Assembly: GCF_041260665.1 (NCBI RefSeq)
Contig: NZ_JBGCCT010000010.1
Location: 248,001-312,000, forward strand
DNA: 64,000 nucleotides
Direction of reading: 5' to 3'
Origin: Catenulispora sp. GP43
GTDB lineage: Bacteria; Actinomycetota; Actinomycetes; Streptomycetales; Catenulisporaceae
The notes beneath the pieces were generated by a model. It was not told where the DNA came from and did not search any database. It worked only from the letters and a program-made list of their open reading frames with translations. Made by a program: the position numbers and the translations under genes. Of this stretch, positions 17,231-24,818 are shown piece after piece (position 1 is the first letter of the stretch; every line of letters begins with the position of its first letter).

Positions 17231-18477
17231 CGGCGGACGTCCCCGGCCTCGGCCCCGTCGCCGCTGGGCGCGAGCTCGTCGCGCAGTTCCTTCAGCAGTC
17301 CGGCGAAGGTCTCGATCTCGGTGCGGGTCATGTTCGCGCGCAGCATCAGGCGCAGACCGGCCCGGCCCCGGCCGATGATCGGGAAGAAGATCGGGGAGGC
17401 GTAGAAGCCCTGCTCCAGCAGGCGCTGCGCGAGCTGGACCGTCGCGTCCTCCTTGCCGACCTCGACGAAGCGGATCGGCAGCCCGTCGCGGCTCTGCTCG
17501 GTCTGGACCAGGCCGTCGAACAGGTCGATGTTGTCCTGGAGCCGCTTTTGCAGCCCGGCGAACTCCTCGGTCGCGTGCAGCGCCACCGAGGCCTTGATCG
17601 CCCCGAGCCCGGCGGTGTTGACCCGCTGGGACCACATCAGCGGGCCGTTGCGCAGCGCCAGGTTCTTGCGTTCGTCCGAGCCCCGCGGGCCTAGGAATAT
17701 CGCGCCGCCGGAGGCGCCGAAGCCCTTGTTGAGCGAGGCGATGATGATGGTGCGGTCGGTGATCCGTCCGCCGAGCTCCTCCAGGACCAGGCCCCGGCCC
17801 CGCTGTCCGAGCGTGGAGATGCCGTGCGCCTCGTCGAAGTACAGGAACAGGCCGTACTTCTCCTGCAGCCGCAGCAGTTCCTTGACCGGCGCCTGGCCGC
17901 CAGTGCTGTAGACGCCGTCGGCGACGTAGGCGACCTTGGGGTGTTCCTTGCACAGCTGCTCGAGCGCCTCCACGTCATTGTGCGCGATGGTCACGATCTG
18001 CGCCTCGTCCGCGGCGGCGGCCTTCAGTGCGTTGAGGCAGAAGTGCGCGTTCTTGTCGAAGACCATCACCGGCGGGACGTCCTCGGTGAACAGTCCGGAG
18101 GCCAGCAGCGGCAGGCTGGCCCAGGCCGCGACGGCACACGAGGCGGTGGTCACCGCCTCCACGTCGAAGTGCTCTGACAGCGCCCGTTCGGCGTCCTCCA
18201 AGGCGGCGAAGCGGATCCGCATCCGGGAGGTGGAGGTGTTCAGCGACCCCTCGGACAGCACCGCGTCGGCGGCGGCCTGGACCAGCCGGGGATCGGTGTC
18301 CAGGCCGAGGTAGGAGTAGGAGGACATGTTCACGAACTCGTGGCCGTCGTCGGCGCGGCGGTGCCGGCCCTCGCCCAGGCCCGCGACGACGAGCCCGAAC
18401 AGGCCGGCGCGATCGGTGACGTCCCAGAAATCCCCGCTGATGCTCGCGAGCTTCTTGATGTTCATATACGTGTGCAT
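17227..18477 (-). CDS. PLP-dependent alpha-oxoamine synthase (AONS/KBL-like)
   Basis: A 416-residue fold-type I PLP enzyme of the 8-amino-7-oxononanoate synthase family. Visible motifs are NMSSYSYLGLDTDPRL, GSLNTSTSRMR, DKNAHFCLNALK, VADGVYSTGGQAPV, FDEAHGISTLGQRGRG and the PLP lysine in ASLNKGFGASGG (about residues 250-261). These enzymes condense an amino acid with an acyl-CoA with loss of CO2. The motifs differ from true BioF/KBL (for example NKGFG for SKxxG), so a specialised substrate is likely. GAGGAC lies upstream of ATG 18477; ATG 18465 is an alternative. Its partners in operon 2 could supply a carboxylated or reduced acyl-CoA. Confidence 0.88.
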   Translation of the reverse strand: MHTYMNIKKLASISGDFWDVTDRAGLFGLVVAGLGEGRHRRADDGHEFVNMSSYSYLGLDTDPRLVQAAADAVLSEGSLNTSTSRMRIRFAALEDAERALSEHFDVEAVTTASCAVAAWASLPLLASGLFTEDVPPVMVFDKNAHFCLNALKAAAADEAQIVTIAHNDVEALEQLCKEHPKVAYVADGVYSTGGQAPVKELLRLQEKYGLFLYFDEAHGISTLGQRGRGLVLEELGGRITDRTIIIASLNKGFGASGGAIFLGPRGSDERKNLALRNGPLMWSQRVNTAGLGAIKASVALHATEEFAGLQKRLQDNIDLFDGLVQTEQSRDGLPIRFVEVGKEDATVQLAQRLLEQGFYASPIFFPIIGRGRAGLRLMLRANMTRTEIETFAGLLKELRDELAPSGDGAEAGDVRR

Positions 18478-18489
18478 GGAAAGCAGTCC

Positions 18490-19347
18490 TCAGAGATAGG
18501 AGTGGAAACCGCGCCCGGATTTGCGGCCGAGGATGCCCGACTCGACCATCCGGGACAGCAGCGGCGGCGGGGCGTGCAGCGGCTGGCGGGACTCGGCATG
18601 CAGGGCCTCGGCGATGGCGGCGACCACGTCCAGGCCGATGAAGTCGGCGAGCTTGAGCGGGCCCATGGGGTGCGCGCAACCCGATTCCATGGCCTGGTCG
18701 ACCGCCTCGGCCGAGGAGTACCCGGACTCCACCATCCGGATCGCGGCCAGCAGATAGGGGATCAGCAGGGCGTTGACGACGAAGCCGCTGCGATCGGCGA
18801 CGGTCACCGGCTTCTTGCCCAGCCCGGTCACGAAGGCCTCGACGCGCTCGCGCACGGCCTCGGCGGTCAGCAGGGTCGGGACCAGCTCGACCAGCTCCAT
18901 CACCGCCACCGGGTTGAAGAAGTGCACGCCCAGCACCCGCTCGGGATGCTCCACCACCCCGGCCAGCCGGGTGACGGACAACGCCGAGGTGGTCGAGGCC
19001 AGGATCGCGTCGGGGCCGGCGACCTTGTCCAGCGTGGAGAAGACGTTCTGCTTGATGCCCTCGTCCTCGGCCACGGCCTCCACCACCAACTGGCGGTCGG
19101 CCAGATCGCCGAGGTCGGCGGTGACGGCGATGGCGGCCAGCGCCGCGTCGCGCTCGTGCGGCGTGAGTCTGCCCTTGGCCACGCGGCGGTCCAGGGAGGC
19201 GGCGATGCGCGCCGGCGCCGCGGTCAGCGAGGACGGCCGGGAGACCGCCAGCCGGACGTCCAGACCGTGCAGGGCGAACAGCTCGGCGATGCCGGAGCCC
19301 ATGGTGCCGGAGCCGACGACGCCGACCCGGGTGATCCCCGGGCTCAC
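18490..19347 (-). CDS. 3-hydroxyacyl-CoA dehydrogenase (3-hydroxybutyryl-CoA dehydrogenase type)
   Basis: A 285-residue short HAD enzyme. The NAD-binding motif VGVVGSGTMGSGIAELFALHG is at residues about 7-27. The catalytic pair region is LGVHFFNPVAVMELVELVP (His about 140) and SGFVVNALLIPYLLAAI. It ends GRKSGRGFHSYL, the classic FadB2 ending. It interconverts 3-hydroxyacyl-CoA and 3-oxoacyl-CoA. The GTG start overlaps the monooxygenase stop as GTGA (19344-19347), so it is coupled to the first gene of operon 2. It probably prepares or processes the acyl-CoA partner of the oxoamine synthase. Confidence 0.93.
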   Translation of the reverse strand: MSPGITRVGVVGSGTMGSGIAELFALHGLDVRLAVSRPSSLTAAPARIAASLDRRVAKGRLTPHERDAALAAIAVTADLGDLADRQLVVEAVAEDEGIKQNVFSTLDKVAGPDAILASTTSALSVTRLAGVVEHPERVLGVHFFNPVAVMELVELVPTLLTAEAVRERVEAFVTGLGKKPVTVADRSGFVVNALLIPYLLAAIRMVESGYSSAEAVDQAMESGCAHPMGPLKLADFIGLDVVAAIAEALHAESRQPLHAPPPLLSRMVESGILGRKSGRGFHSYL

Positions 19348-20579
19348 CGGGTCGCCTCGAGCTGCCGCTCCTGCGTGCCCTGATTCTCTTGCCTGCCCTG
19401 ATGCTCCTGCGTGCCCTGATTCTCCTGCGCGGTCGCGGCCGCCTGGCCAGCCTCTCGCTCGGCCTCCTGCTCGGCGGCGCGTTCGGCGTCGCGCTTGGCG
19501 ACCTCCTCGCGCACGACCGGGATCACGTACCGCCCGAAGTCGATCGCGTCGCCGAGCAGGTCGTAGCCGCGGGCCGACAGGATCTCGACGCCGAGGTCGT
19601 AGTAGTCCAGCAGCGCCTGGGCGACCGTCTCGGGGGTGCCGACCAGCGCGTTGGAGTTGCCCGCTCCCCCGGTGACGGCGGCGGTGCGGGTCCACAGCGC
19701 GCGGTCGAAGCGCTCGCCGCGCTCGGCGATCTCGATCAACCGCTGCGACCCGGTGTTCTGCGGCGCCTGGCCGCGCAGCCGCCGGCGCTTGAGCTGGTCC
19801 GGGCCACCGTCAGCCTTGCGCTGCTCGATGCGCTCGACCACGCGGTGCGCCTTCTCCCAGGCCAGTTCCTCGGTCGGCGCGATGATCGGCCGGAAGGCGA
19901 CCTGGATCCGGGGCACGTCGGTACGCCCGGCCGCGGCCGCCGCGGCCTTCACCGCCGCGATCTGCTCGGCGGTCTGCTCCAGCGGCTCGCCCCACAGGCA
20001 GTAGATGTCGGCCTCGGCCCCGCCGGCCTCATAGGCGGCCGGCGACGAGCCGCCGAACGACACGGCCGGACGCGGCTGCTGGGCCGGGAACACGTCGCTG
20101 ACGAAGTCGGCGAAGTCGTAGTGCGCGCCCTGGTGGCTGAACGGCTCGTGCGAGGTCCAGGCCTGCTTCACGATGCCGATGTACTCCCGGGTGCGGGCGT
20201 AGCGCTCGTCCTTGGTCAGGAAGTCGCCCTCGCGGCCCTGCTCGGCGTCGTTGCCGCCGGTGATGAAGTGCACCGCGACACGGCCGTCGCTGATCTGGTC
20301 GATGGTGGCGAAGACCTTGGCCGCGTACGTCGGGTAGGACAGGTTCGGGCGGTGCGCCAGCAGCAGTTGCAGGGTGTCGGTGCGGGCGGCGATGTACGCG
20401 GCGCCGGCGGCCGGGTCGGGGCTGCCGGAATGGTAGGCGAACAGCACCCGGTCCCAACCCCACTCCTCGTGGGCGCGAGCCAGGCGCAGGGTGAAGTCCT
20501 TGTCGAAACTCGGGCCGGACCGCGAACGGGTCTCAGAGGAATCGCTGGTCGCGGCGATCCCGAGGAATTCCACGGGCAT
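19344..20579 (-). CDS. LLM-class flavin-dependent monooxygenase with repetitive C-terminal tail
   Basis: A 411-residue SsuD-like enzyme, with LLAHRPNLSYPTYAAKVFAT (about residues 80-99), VHFITGGNDAEQGREGD, VSFGGSSPAAYEAGG and GGAGNSNALVGTPETVAQAL. It is a paralogue of the enzyme at 190-1308, but with a 35-residue Glu/Gln-rich tail built from an imperfect NQGTQE repeat encoded by 18-base units. ATG 20579 has GGAAAGG nine bases upstream. It is the first enzyme gene behind the second sulfur leader peptide. Release of sulfite from an organosulfur substrate, or oxidation of a pathway intermediate, are both possible. Confidence 0.88.
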   Translation of the reverse strand: MPVEFLGIAATSDSSETRSRSGPSFDKDFTLRLARAHEEWGWDRVLFAYHSGSPDPAAGAAYIAARTDTLQLLLAHRPNLSYPTYAAKVFATIDQISDGRVAVHFITGGNDAEQGREGDFLTKDERYARTREYIGIVKQAWTSHEPFSHQGAHYDFADFVSDVFPAQQPRPAVSFGGSSPAAYEAGGAEADIYCLWGEPLEQTAEQIAAVKAAAAAAGRTDVPRIQVAFRPIIAPTEELAWEKAHRVVERIEQRKADGGPDQLKRRRLRGQAPQNTGSQRLIEIAERGERFDRALWTRTAAVTGGAGNSNALVGTPETVAQALLDYYDLGVEILSARGYDLLGDAIDFGRYVIPVVREEVAKRDAERAAEQEAEREAGQAAATAQENQGTQEHQGRQENQGTQERQLEATR

Positions 20580-20664
20580 GACGGAAGCCCTTTCCAAAGA
20601 TATGGCGGTGTGCACCGCACGCGGAATGCTCACGCGATGCGGTCGGGGCGCGGGAGTGGGGACG

Positions 20665-20739
20665 TCAGCGGCAACAAGAGGCGGACCACACACGACCGAA
20701 GTCGATGTGGTCGCGGGTGACGAGCCGGGCGCTGTTCAC
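20665..20739 (-). CDS. Sulfur-responsive leader peptide (operon 2)
   Basis: A 24-residue GTG-started mini-gene. Its second half reads TRDHIDFGRVWSASCCR, matching the R-x-H-(I/V)-D-(L/F)-x-R-V-x-S-A-x-C pattern of actinomycete sulfur leader peptides and ending in tandem Cys codons. A strong promoter (TTGACC, 16 bases, GATACT) places transcription initiation at the GTG, so the message is leaderless. It precedes the LLM-HAD-AONS-carboxylase-ATP-grasp-MFS operon by 85 bases. Stalling at Cys codons during cysteine shortage would couple that operon to sulfur status. Function is inferred by pattern. Confidence 0.85.
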   Translation of the reverse strand: MNSARLVTRDHIDFGRVWSASCCR

Positions 20740-20747
20740 CCTTCTTG

Positions 20748-20775
20748 AGTATCAGGATTCTTAGTAGCGGGTCAA
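20748..20775 (-). promoter_or_regulatory. Promoter of operon 2
   Basis: On the minus strand TTGACC (20770-20775) and GATACT (20748-20753, within TGATACT) are separated by 16 bases. The GTG of the leader peptide begins nine bases after the -10 box, as expected for a leaderless transcript. Confidence 0.7.
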
Positions 20776-20852
20776 TAGAAGTCCACAGGAAATCGCCATC
20801 TATGAGGCGTTAACAAACCCTGGGAAGTCCCTGAAAAATGGCAGGCGTAATT

Positions 20853-20883
20853 CTTCGGCGACCCTTTGTTCCGGTCGCCGAAG
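20853..20883 (-). terminator. Rho-independent-type terminator after the binding-protein gene
   Basis: CTTCGGCGACC and GGTCGCCGAAG form a perfect 11-base stem around a 9-base loop, 28 bases beyond the stop of the binding-protein gene. It separates that gene from the operon 2 promoter. There is no long U-run, which is usual for high-G+C actinomycetes. Confidence 0.75.
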
Positions 20884-20911
20884 TATCACGGTCGCGCCGC
20901 TGGGACAGGCG

Positions 20912-21940
20912 TTAGGAGTTGGTCACCGGCAGGCCGGGCGGGTTCACCTGCGAGGTCTGCACCGCCTCGTTGCCGAGGTTCCACGCGGCCAGCCACTTGG
21001 CGTAGTCGCCGTTCTGGATCAGATAGTTGATGGCGTCGGCGATCGGCTGAGCCAGGCCGCTGCCCTTCTTCGTGGTGGCGGCGATCAGGCCCTGCAGCGT
21101 CGCCCCGGCCCCGGAGTACTCCCCGGCGATCCGGGTCGGGTTCGGTGACTTCGAGGTCTGCGTCACCTGGTAGGCCACGCCGGGGTTGGCGCCGAGGAAG
21201 ACGTCTATCTTCCCCGAGGTCAGCGCGAGAAGCGTCGAGTTGGCGTCCGGGTAGTACTTGACGGAGAAGTCCTTGCCCTCGGCGCGCAGCTTGGTCTGCC
21301 ACTCCAGCAGGATCTTCTCCTGGTTGGTCCCCGACCCCACCGCGATCGTCTTGCCGGCCAGGGCGTGATAGTCGCCGCTGAAGGTCCAGGGGTTGCTCTT
21401 GAGGACCTCGAAGCCGAGGTTGTCCTCGCGGTAGCTGGCGAAGTCGTACTTCTCCTTGCGCTTCTCGGTGTCGGTGATGTTGGCGAACCCGACGGCGTCC
21501 TTGCCGCTGTCGATGGCCACGAACATGTTGTCCCAGGTGGCGTTGTCGAAGGTGGGCTTGAGCCCGAGGACCGCGGCGACCAGCCGGGCCAGGTCCGGCT
21601 CGGAACCGGTGAGGGTCTTCTGGTCGCTGCCGACGAAGAACAGCGGAGGCGTCCCGGCGGGCAGATCGCCGATGGCGACCGGCAACTGGCCGCTGTCCCG
21701 GATCGACGCCGGGAGCTCGGCGCGGATCCGGTCCTGCTGCGCGACGCTCAGATCGACCGGGGTCGCGGCCCCGTTGGACAGCGACCCGACGTGGACCACG
21801 CTGGAGCCGGCGGCGGCCGGGGCCGCGGCAGGATGGTTCGAGGCGGGATCGTTCGAGGCGCTGCCGGCGCAGGCCGACAGCGCCAGCCCGAGGGCGGCCG
21901 CGATCGCGGGCGCGAGCAGGCGAAGCGGTTTCACGGACAC
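20912..21940 (-). CDS. Polar amino acid-type (cystine-like) ABC substrate-binding lipoprotein, orphan
   Basis: A 342-residue SBP family 3 protein with a lipoprotein signal (LLAPAIAAALGLALSACAG). The body has PPLFFVGSDQKTLTGSEPDL, FDNATWDNMFVAIDSGKDAV, GFANITDTEKRKEKYDFASY and the GKTIAVGSGTNQE hinge, as in amino acid or cystine-binding proteins. No permease or ATPase follows: a terminator hairpin is directly downstream. It would have to share membrane components encoded elsewhere. GTG 21940 has AAGGAG six bases upstream. It is divergent from an Rrf2 regulator, which may control it. Confidence 0.85.
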   Translation of the reverse strand: MSVKPLRLLAPAIAAALGLALSACAGSASNDPASNHPAAAPAAAGSSVVHVGSLSNGAATPVDLSVAQQDRIRAELPASIRDSGQLPVAIGDLPAGTPPLFFVGSDQKTLTGSEPDLARLVAAVLGLKPTFDNATWDNMFVAIDSGKDAVGFANITDTEKRKEKYDFASYREDNLGFEVLKSNPWTFSGDYHALAGKTIAVGSGTNQEKILLEWQTKLRAEGKDFSVKYYPDANSTLLALTSGKIDVFLGANPGVAYQVTQTSKSPNPTRIAGEYSGAGATLQGLIAATTKKGSGLAQPIADAINYLIQNGDYAKWLAAWNLGNEAVQTSQVNPPGLPVTNS

Positions 21941-21995
21941 GGTCGTCTCCTTGAGGAAGTCGCGGGGACGGCCGCGATGCTCAAATCGCGGCAAT

Positions 21996-22031
21996 CCCCA
22001 TGGGGTTCATAGAGTTTTTGGCTGTTACCAT
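21996..22031. promoter_or_regulatory. Palindrome and leaderless promoter of rrf2 / binding-protein pair
   Basis: CCCCATGGGG (21996-22005) is a perfect 10-base palindrome between the divergent starts. TACCAT (22026-22031) lies six bases before the rrf2 GTG, so that transcript is probably leaderless and the palindrome overlaps its -35 area. It is a candidate autoregulatory Rrf2 site. Confidence 0.45.
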
Positions 22032-22037
22032 CCAGGC

Positions 22038-22493
22038 GTGCACATCTCAGCCAAAGCGGACTACGCGGTGCGCGTCATGCTGGAAATCGCCGCGCACGGA
22101 CCGGACCTGGTGAAGTCCACCATCGTCATCGGGCACCAGGACCTGCCCCGCAAGTTCGTCGAGTCGATCCTGGTCGAACTGCGCCACGCCGACCTGGTCC
22201 GCAGCCACCGCGGCGCCGAGGGCGGCTACACCCTGGGCCGCCCCGCCGCCGCGATCTCGATCGGGCAGATCGTCCGCGCCGTGGACGGCCCGCTGGCCGA
22301 GGTCCGCGGCATGCGTCCGCACGAGTGCGAGTACACCAACGCCGCCGAGAACCTGGCAGAGGTCTGGGTCGCCGCCCGCGCCGCGCTGCGCGCGGTGCTG
22401 GACGAGACCAGCCTGGCCCACGTGCTGGCCGGCCGGCTGCCGGCCCACGTGCGCCAGATGACCGAGTCCCCCGAAGCGTGGCTGCCGCGCTGA
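22038..22493 (+). CDS. Rrf2-family transcriptional regulator, CymR-like
   Basis: A 151-residue regulator opening MHISAKADYAVRVMLEIAAHG. It has the recognition helix in DLPRKFVESILVELRHADLV and the wing SHRGAEGGYTLGRPAAAIS. Only one Cys is present (in HECEYTN), so no iron-sulfur cluster is expected. It resembles the Rrf2 proteins next to sulfonate and cysteine-related genes. The GTG start sits seven bases after a -10 box. It is divergent from the cystine-type binding protein and 265 bp downstream of, and opposite to, an orphan sulfur leader peptide. It may sense cysteine-derived metabolites. Confidence 0.88.
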   Translation: MHISAKADYAVRVMLEIAAHGPDLVKSTIVIGHQDLPRKFVESILVELRHADLVRSHRGAEGGYTLGRPAAAISIGQIVRAVDGPLAEVRGMRPHECEYTNAAENLAEVWVAARAALRAVLDETSLAHVLAGRLPAHVRQMTESPEAWLPR

Positions 22494-22509
22494 GCCGCGC
22501 ACACCGCCG

Positions 22510-22528
22510 CCGGCGATCCGGTCGCCGG
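22510..22528 (+). terminator. Terminator-like hairpin after rrf2
   Basis: CCGGCGA and TCGCCGG pair perfectly around TCCGG, 16 bases beyond the rrf2 stop, followed by GGTTTCG. It could serve transcription from both sides. Confidence 0.45.
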
Positions 22529-22557
22529 GTTTCGACCGGCGGGGCACCCGATGGTCC

Positions 22558-22728
22558 TCACAGGGATTCCTTTCGGAGTCGGCGGCCGAGCGCGGACAGC
22601 AGTGAGCGCACCGAACGCGGCTGGCCGGGACGGCGCGAGGACCCGCGGGGCCCGGCCGCCTCGTACTCGCCGGCAGGCGCGGGTGAAGGAAGCGCCAGCG
22701 GCGCCGGCACCTCGGGGACATCAGTCAT
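22558..22728 (-). CDS. Hypothetical 56-residue protein behind orphan leader
   Basis: I do not recognise this product. It is Pro/Ala-rich at the N-terminus (VPEVPAPLALPSPAPAGE) and ends with a basic amphipathic stretch (SVRSLLSALGRRLRKESL). It is the only open frame between the third sulfur leader peptide and the rrf2 gene. Its stop overlaps a GTG as GTGA, followed by a frame that only runs antisense through rrf2. This looks like the surviving first gene of a sulfur operon whose remainder has been lost. No clear ribosome-binding site is seen at 22728. Confidence 0.35.
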   Translation of the reverse strand: MTDVPEVPAPLALPSPAPAGEYEAAGPRGSSRRPGQPRSVRSLLSALGRRLRKESL

Positions 22729-22802
22729 GGCGATGCGCTTTCGCTCGGGTCGGGCACACGGTGATCCGCGCCGCCCGTCGGGGAGCGTCACGGATTCGCA
22801 GG

Positions 22803-22901
22803 TCAGCTGACCGGTGCGGGCGCCGTACACAGGGCGCTGTTGACCCGGAGCAGGTCGACGTGACGGCGCAGGATCCGCGGCTGGGAGCAGCCGGTCCGCA
22901 T
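22803..22901 (-). CDS. Sulfur-responsive leader peptide, orphan
   Basis: A 32-residue mini-gene with ILRRHVDLLRVNSALCTAP. This is an almost ideal match to the actinomycete sulfur leader pattern R-R-H-V-D-L-x-R-V-x-S-A-L-C. ATG 22901 has GAGGTG at suitable spacing. Two Cys codons are present (positions 5 and 25). Unlike the other two leaders in this window it has no recognisable sulfur operon behind it, only a 56-codon frame and then the opposing rrf2 gene. Confidence 0.85.
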   Translation of the reverse strand: MRTGCSQPRILRRHVDLLRVNSALCTAPAPVS

Positions 22902-23061
22902 GGTGTCACCTCGCCTTCTCGCTGTGAGAACTATCTCTATGGGGACAGTGGGTTTTGGCCTCGGGCTCAGCATGGCTCATAAGACCCCTGATCCGGTATC
23001 CCCGTCTCACGTCTTGGACAGCATGGCCGGGTAGACCCAGGGTGGGTGTCCGTGGTCCAGG

Positions 23062-23493
23062 TCAGGTCGACGTGGCTCGGCGTACGGGCATGAGCGTCGG
23101 CGTCGGCTGCGTGGTGAGGAATTCGGCGGTCAGGGAGTACACCGCGTCGGGCTTTTCGGCAACCAGCAGATGCGATGTCCCGGGGACGATGGCCAGTTCG
23201 GAATCCGGGATGCCGCGATAGAGCGCGATGGTGTGTTCCAGTGAGACGGTGTCGTCGTCGCCGACCATGACCAAGGTGCGGGCCGCGACTGCTCGCAGGT
23301 CTTCAGAGGTGAGGGTGGGCTCCGTCGCAGCCATGTCGAGGACCTTGCGGGCGATGACGGGGAAATGTTCCTCGCCGTCGGGGGACACCTCCCCGTGGCG
23401 GGTGCTCATGCGGCTCAGCGTCTCCGCGTCAAACTCGCTGAGGGTACCGGGCAGATTGCCGTCGTAGTGGAAGGTTCCGGTTACCACCAGTGT
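23062..23493 (-). pseudogene. Alpha/beta hydrolase, N-terminally truncated
   Basis: The last ~143 residues of an alpha/beta hydrolase are intact: RTLVVTGTFHYDGNLPG, a cap-like stretch, then RTLVMVGDDDTVSLEH (acid-residue strand) and IPDSELAIVPGTSHLLVAEK with the catalytic His. The first half, including the HG oxyanion motif and the nucleophile elbow, is missing. Upstream sequence in this frame is unrelated and overlaps the 5' end of the DUF72 gene. The catalytic nucleophile is therefore absent and the gene is presumably non-functional. A deletion or recombination joined it to its present neighbour. Confidence 0.75.
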
Positions 23494-23591
23494 ACGCCTC
23501 TTTACTCCCGATAACCGTCGAGTGTCGCTTGTTCGACGACACGCACATGAACGCCCGAAGACAGGGCATGCGGCGGCGGGAGGTGTGGAGC

Positions 23592-24482
23592 ATGCGAATC
23601 CTGACAGGCACCGCAGGATGGGTCGACGCAAGTCTGCTACGAAGTGGCTGGTATCCGCCGGGTACAAGGACGGCTGCGGACCGGCTGCGCTACTACGCCA
23701 GCCAGTTTCCCCTCGTCGAAGCCGATGCCCCCTACTACGCACTGCCGCGCGCGACGACCGTGGAAGGCTGGATCAACGCGGCACCCGCCGGCTTCACCAT
23801 GGACGTCAAGGCGTACTCACTGCTCACTGGCCATGGGACCCGCGCCGCGACCCTGCCCGCCGACCTCCGGTCCGGCGTCGGCCGCCCTTGGCTGACCGGG
23901 GCCACGGCTCCCCCGGGCCTGCTGGCCGAGCTCTGGCGCCGGTTCCACCAGACGTTCGAACCTTTACAGAAGAGTGGGCTTCTGGGACTGGTCCTCCTGC
24001 AATTCCCGCCGAACTGCCGAGCGGATGCCGCCGGCCGGGCGTGGGTCCAGGCAGCACTGCGACACTGCGAGCCGCTGTCAGCGGCGGTGGAGTTCCGCCA
24101 CGGGTCATGGCTTGAGCCGGAGCAGCAAGCGAGGACGTGGAAGCTCCTCAGAGCCCACAACGCCGCCTATGTGTGCACTGATATGCCACAGTCCCATCCC
24201 GGCGCCGTGCCCCCACTGCTCGCGGTCACCGCCGACCGGGCGGTCATCCGGCTGCACGGCCACAGCCACGCGTGGCAACGAGGTGGGAAGGAGGATCGCT
24301 ATCGCTACGAGTATTCAGCCGCCGAGCTGTCGGCCTGGGCTGAGCGGAGCATGCTGCTCGGCGATTCCGCCGAGGAGGTGCACATCGTGGTGAACACGTG
24401 TTGCGCCGGAGCCGCACAGCGAGCTGCCGCAACCCTGCGCGATCGGTTCCAGCCGATAGGGCCCCCATCCGCAAGGTTCTGA
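23592..24482 (+). CDS. DUF72 domain protein (YecE-like)
   Basis: A 296-residue TIM-barrel protein. It opens MRILTGTAGWVDASLLRSGWYPPG and has the DUF72 landmarks YYASQFPLVEADAPYYALP, FTMDVKAYSLLTGHG, VLLQFPPNCRAD, AVEFRHGSWL and VIRLHGHSHAWQRGG; it ends with HIVVNTCCAGAAQRAA. The biochemical role of the family is not established. ATG 23592 has GGAGGTG upstream; three earlier in-frame starts add unconvincing sequence. It stands alone between the hydrolase remnant and the stressosome operon. Confidence 0.85.
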   Translation: MRILTGTAGWVDASLLRSGWYPPGTRTAADRLRYYASQFPLVEADAPYYALPRATTVEGWINAAPAGFTMDVKAYSLLTGHGTRAATLPADLRSGVGRPWLTGATAPPGLLAELWRRFHQTFEPLQKSGLLGLVLLQFPPNCRADAAGRAWVQAALRHCEPLSAAVEFRHGSWLEPEQQARTWKLLRAHNAAYVCTDMPQSHPGAVPPLLAVTADRAVIRLHGHSHAWQRGGKEDRYRYEYSAAELSAWAERSMLLGDSAEEVHIVVNTCCAGAAQRAAATLRDRFQPIGPPSARF

Positions 24483-24818
24483 TAAGAGACCTCACGGATG
24501 AGCGACGAAACGGCCGGGCAAGCTCTGGGCAGACAGGAGCTCGCCGGAGCGCAGCAGCCGCCATGCCGCCGCCAAAAGCCAAAGGTCGCCCGGACCCGCT
24601 GCGGGAAACTGGCTGAGCGCCATCAGGCCCACCACCAGCCACATTGGCAAGCACTTCTCGCCGGACCGGTTCGTGGTGGCCCCGACTAGGTCACAGACAG
24701 GTTCGGCCTGGCAGCAAGCAATTTGACAATGCTCGGACGGGGCTGCTCGTGGCGCGATGACATAGGCTCAGTCCCGCCGCCGTACGCACGGCGCGACGAT
24801 CCGAGGAACGAGGACGTA
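24483..24818. other. Gene-poor stretch before the stressosome operon
   Basis: No convincing gene, RNA or repeat is visible in these 336 bases. Frames present are Arg/Gln/His-rich and unlike real proteins. The 3' part must hold the promoter of the RsbR gene; CGAGGAC precedes its GTG. Confidence 0.5.

Noticed and set aside
15623..17953. 776-codon frame for the carboxyltransferase
   Set aside because: Residues before VTTILRSRLD are antisense/out-of-frame shadow of the oxoamine synthase; the GTG at 17230 with GTGA overlap is the real start.
24498..24689. 63-codon frame after DUF72 (MSDETAGQALGRQEL...)
   Set aside because: Arg/Gln/His-rich, no good ribosome-binding site, no similarity; left as non-coding.
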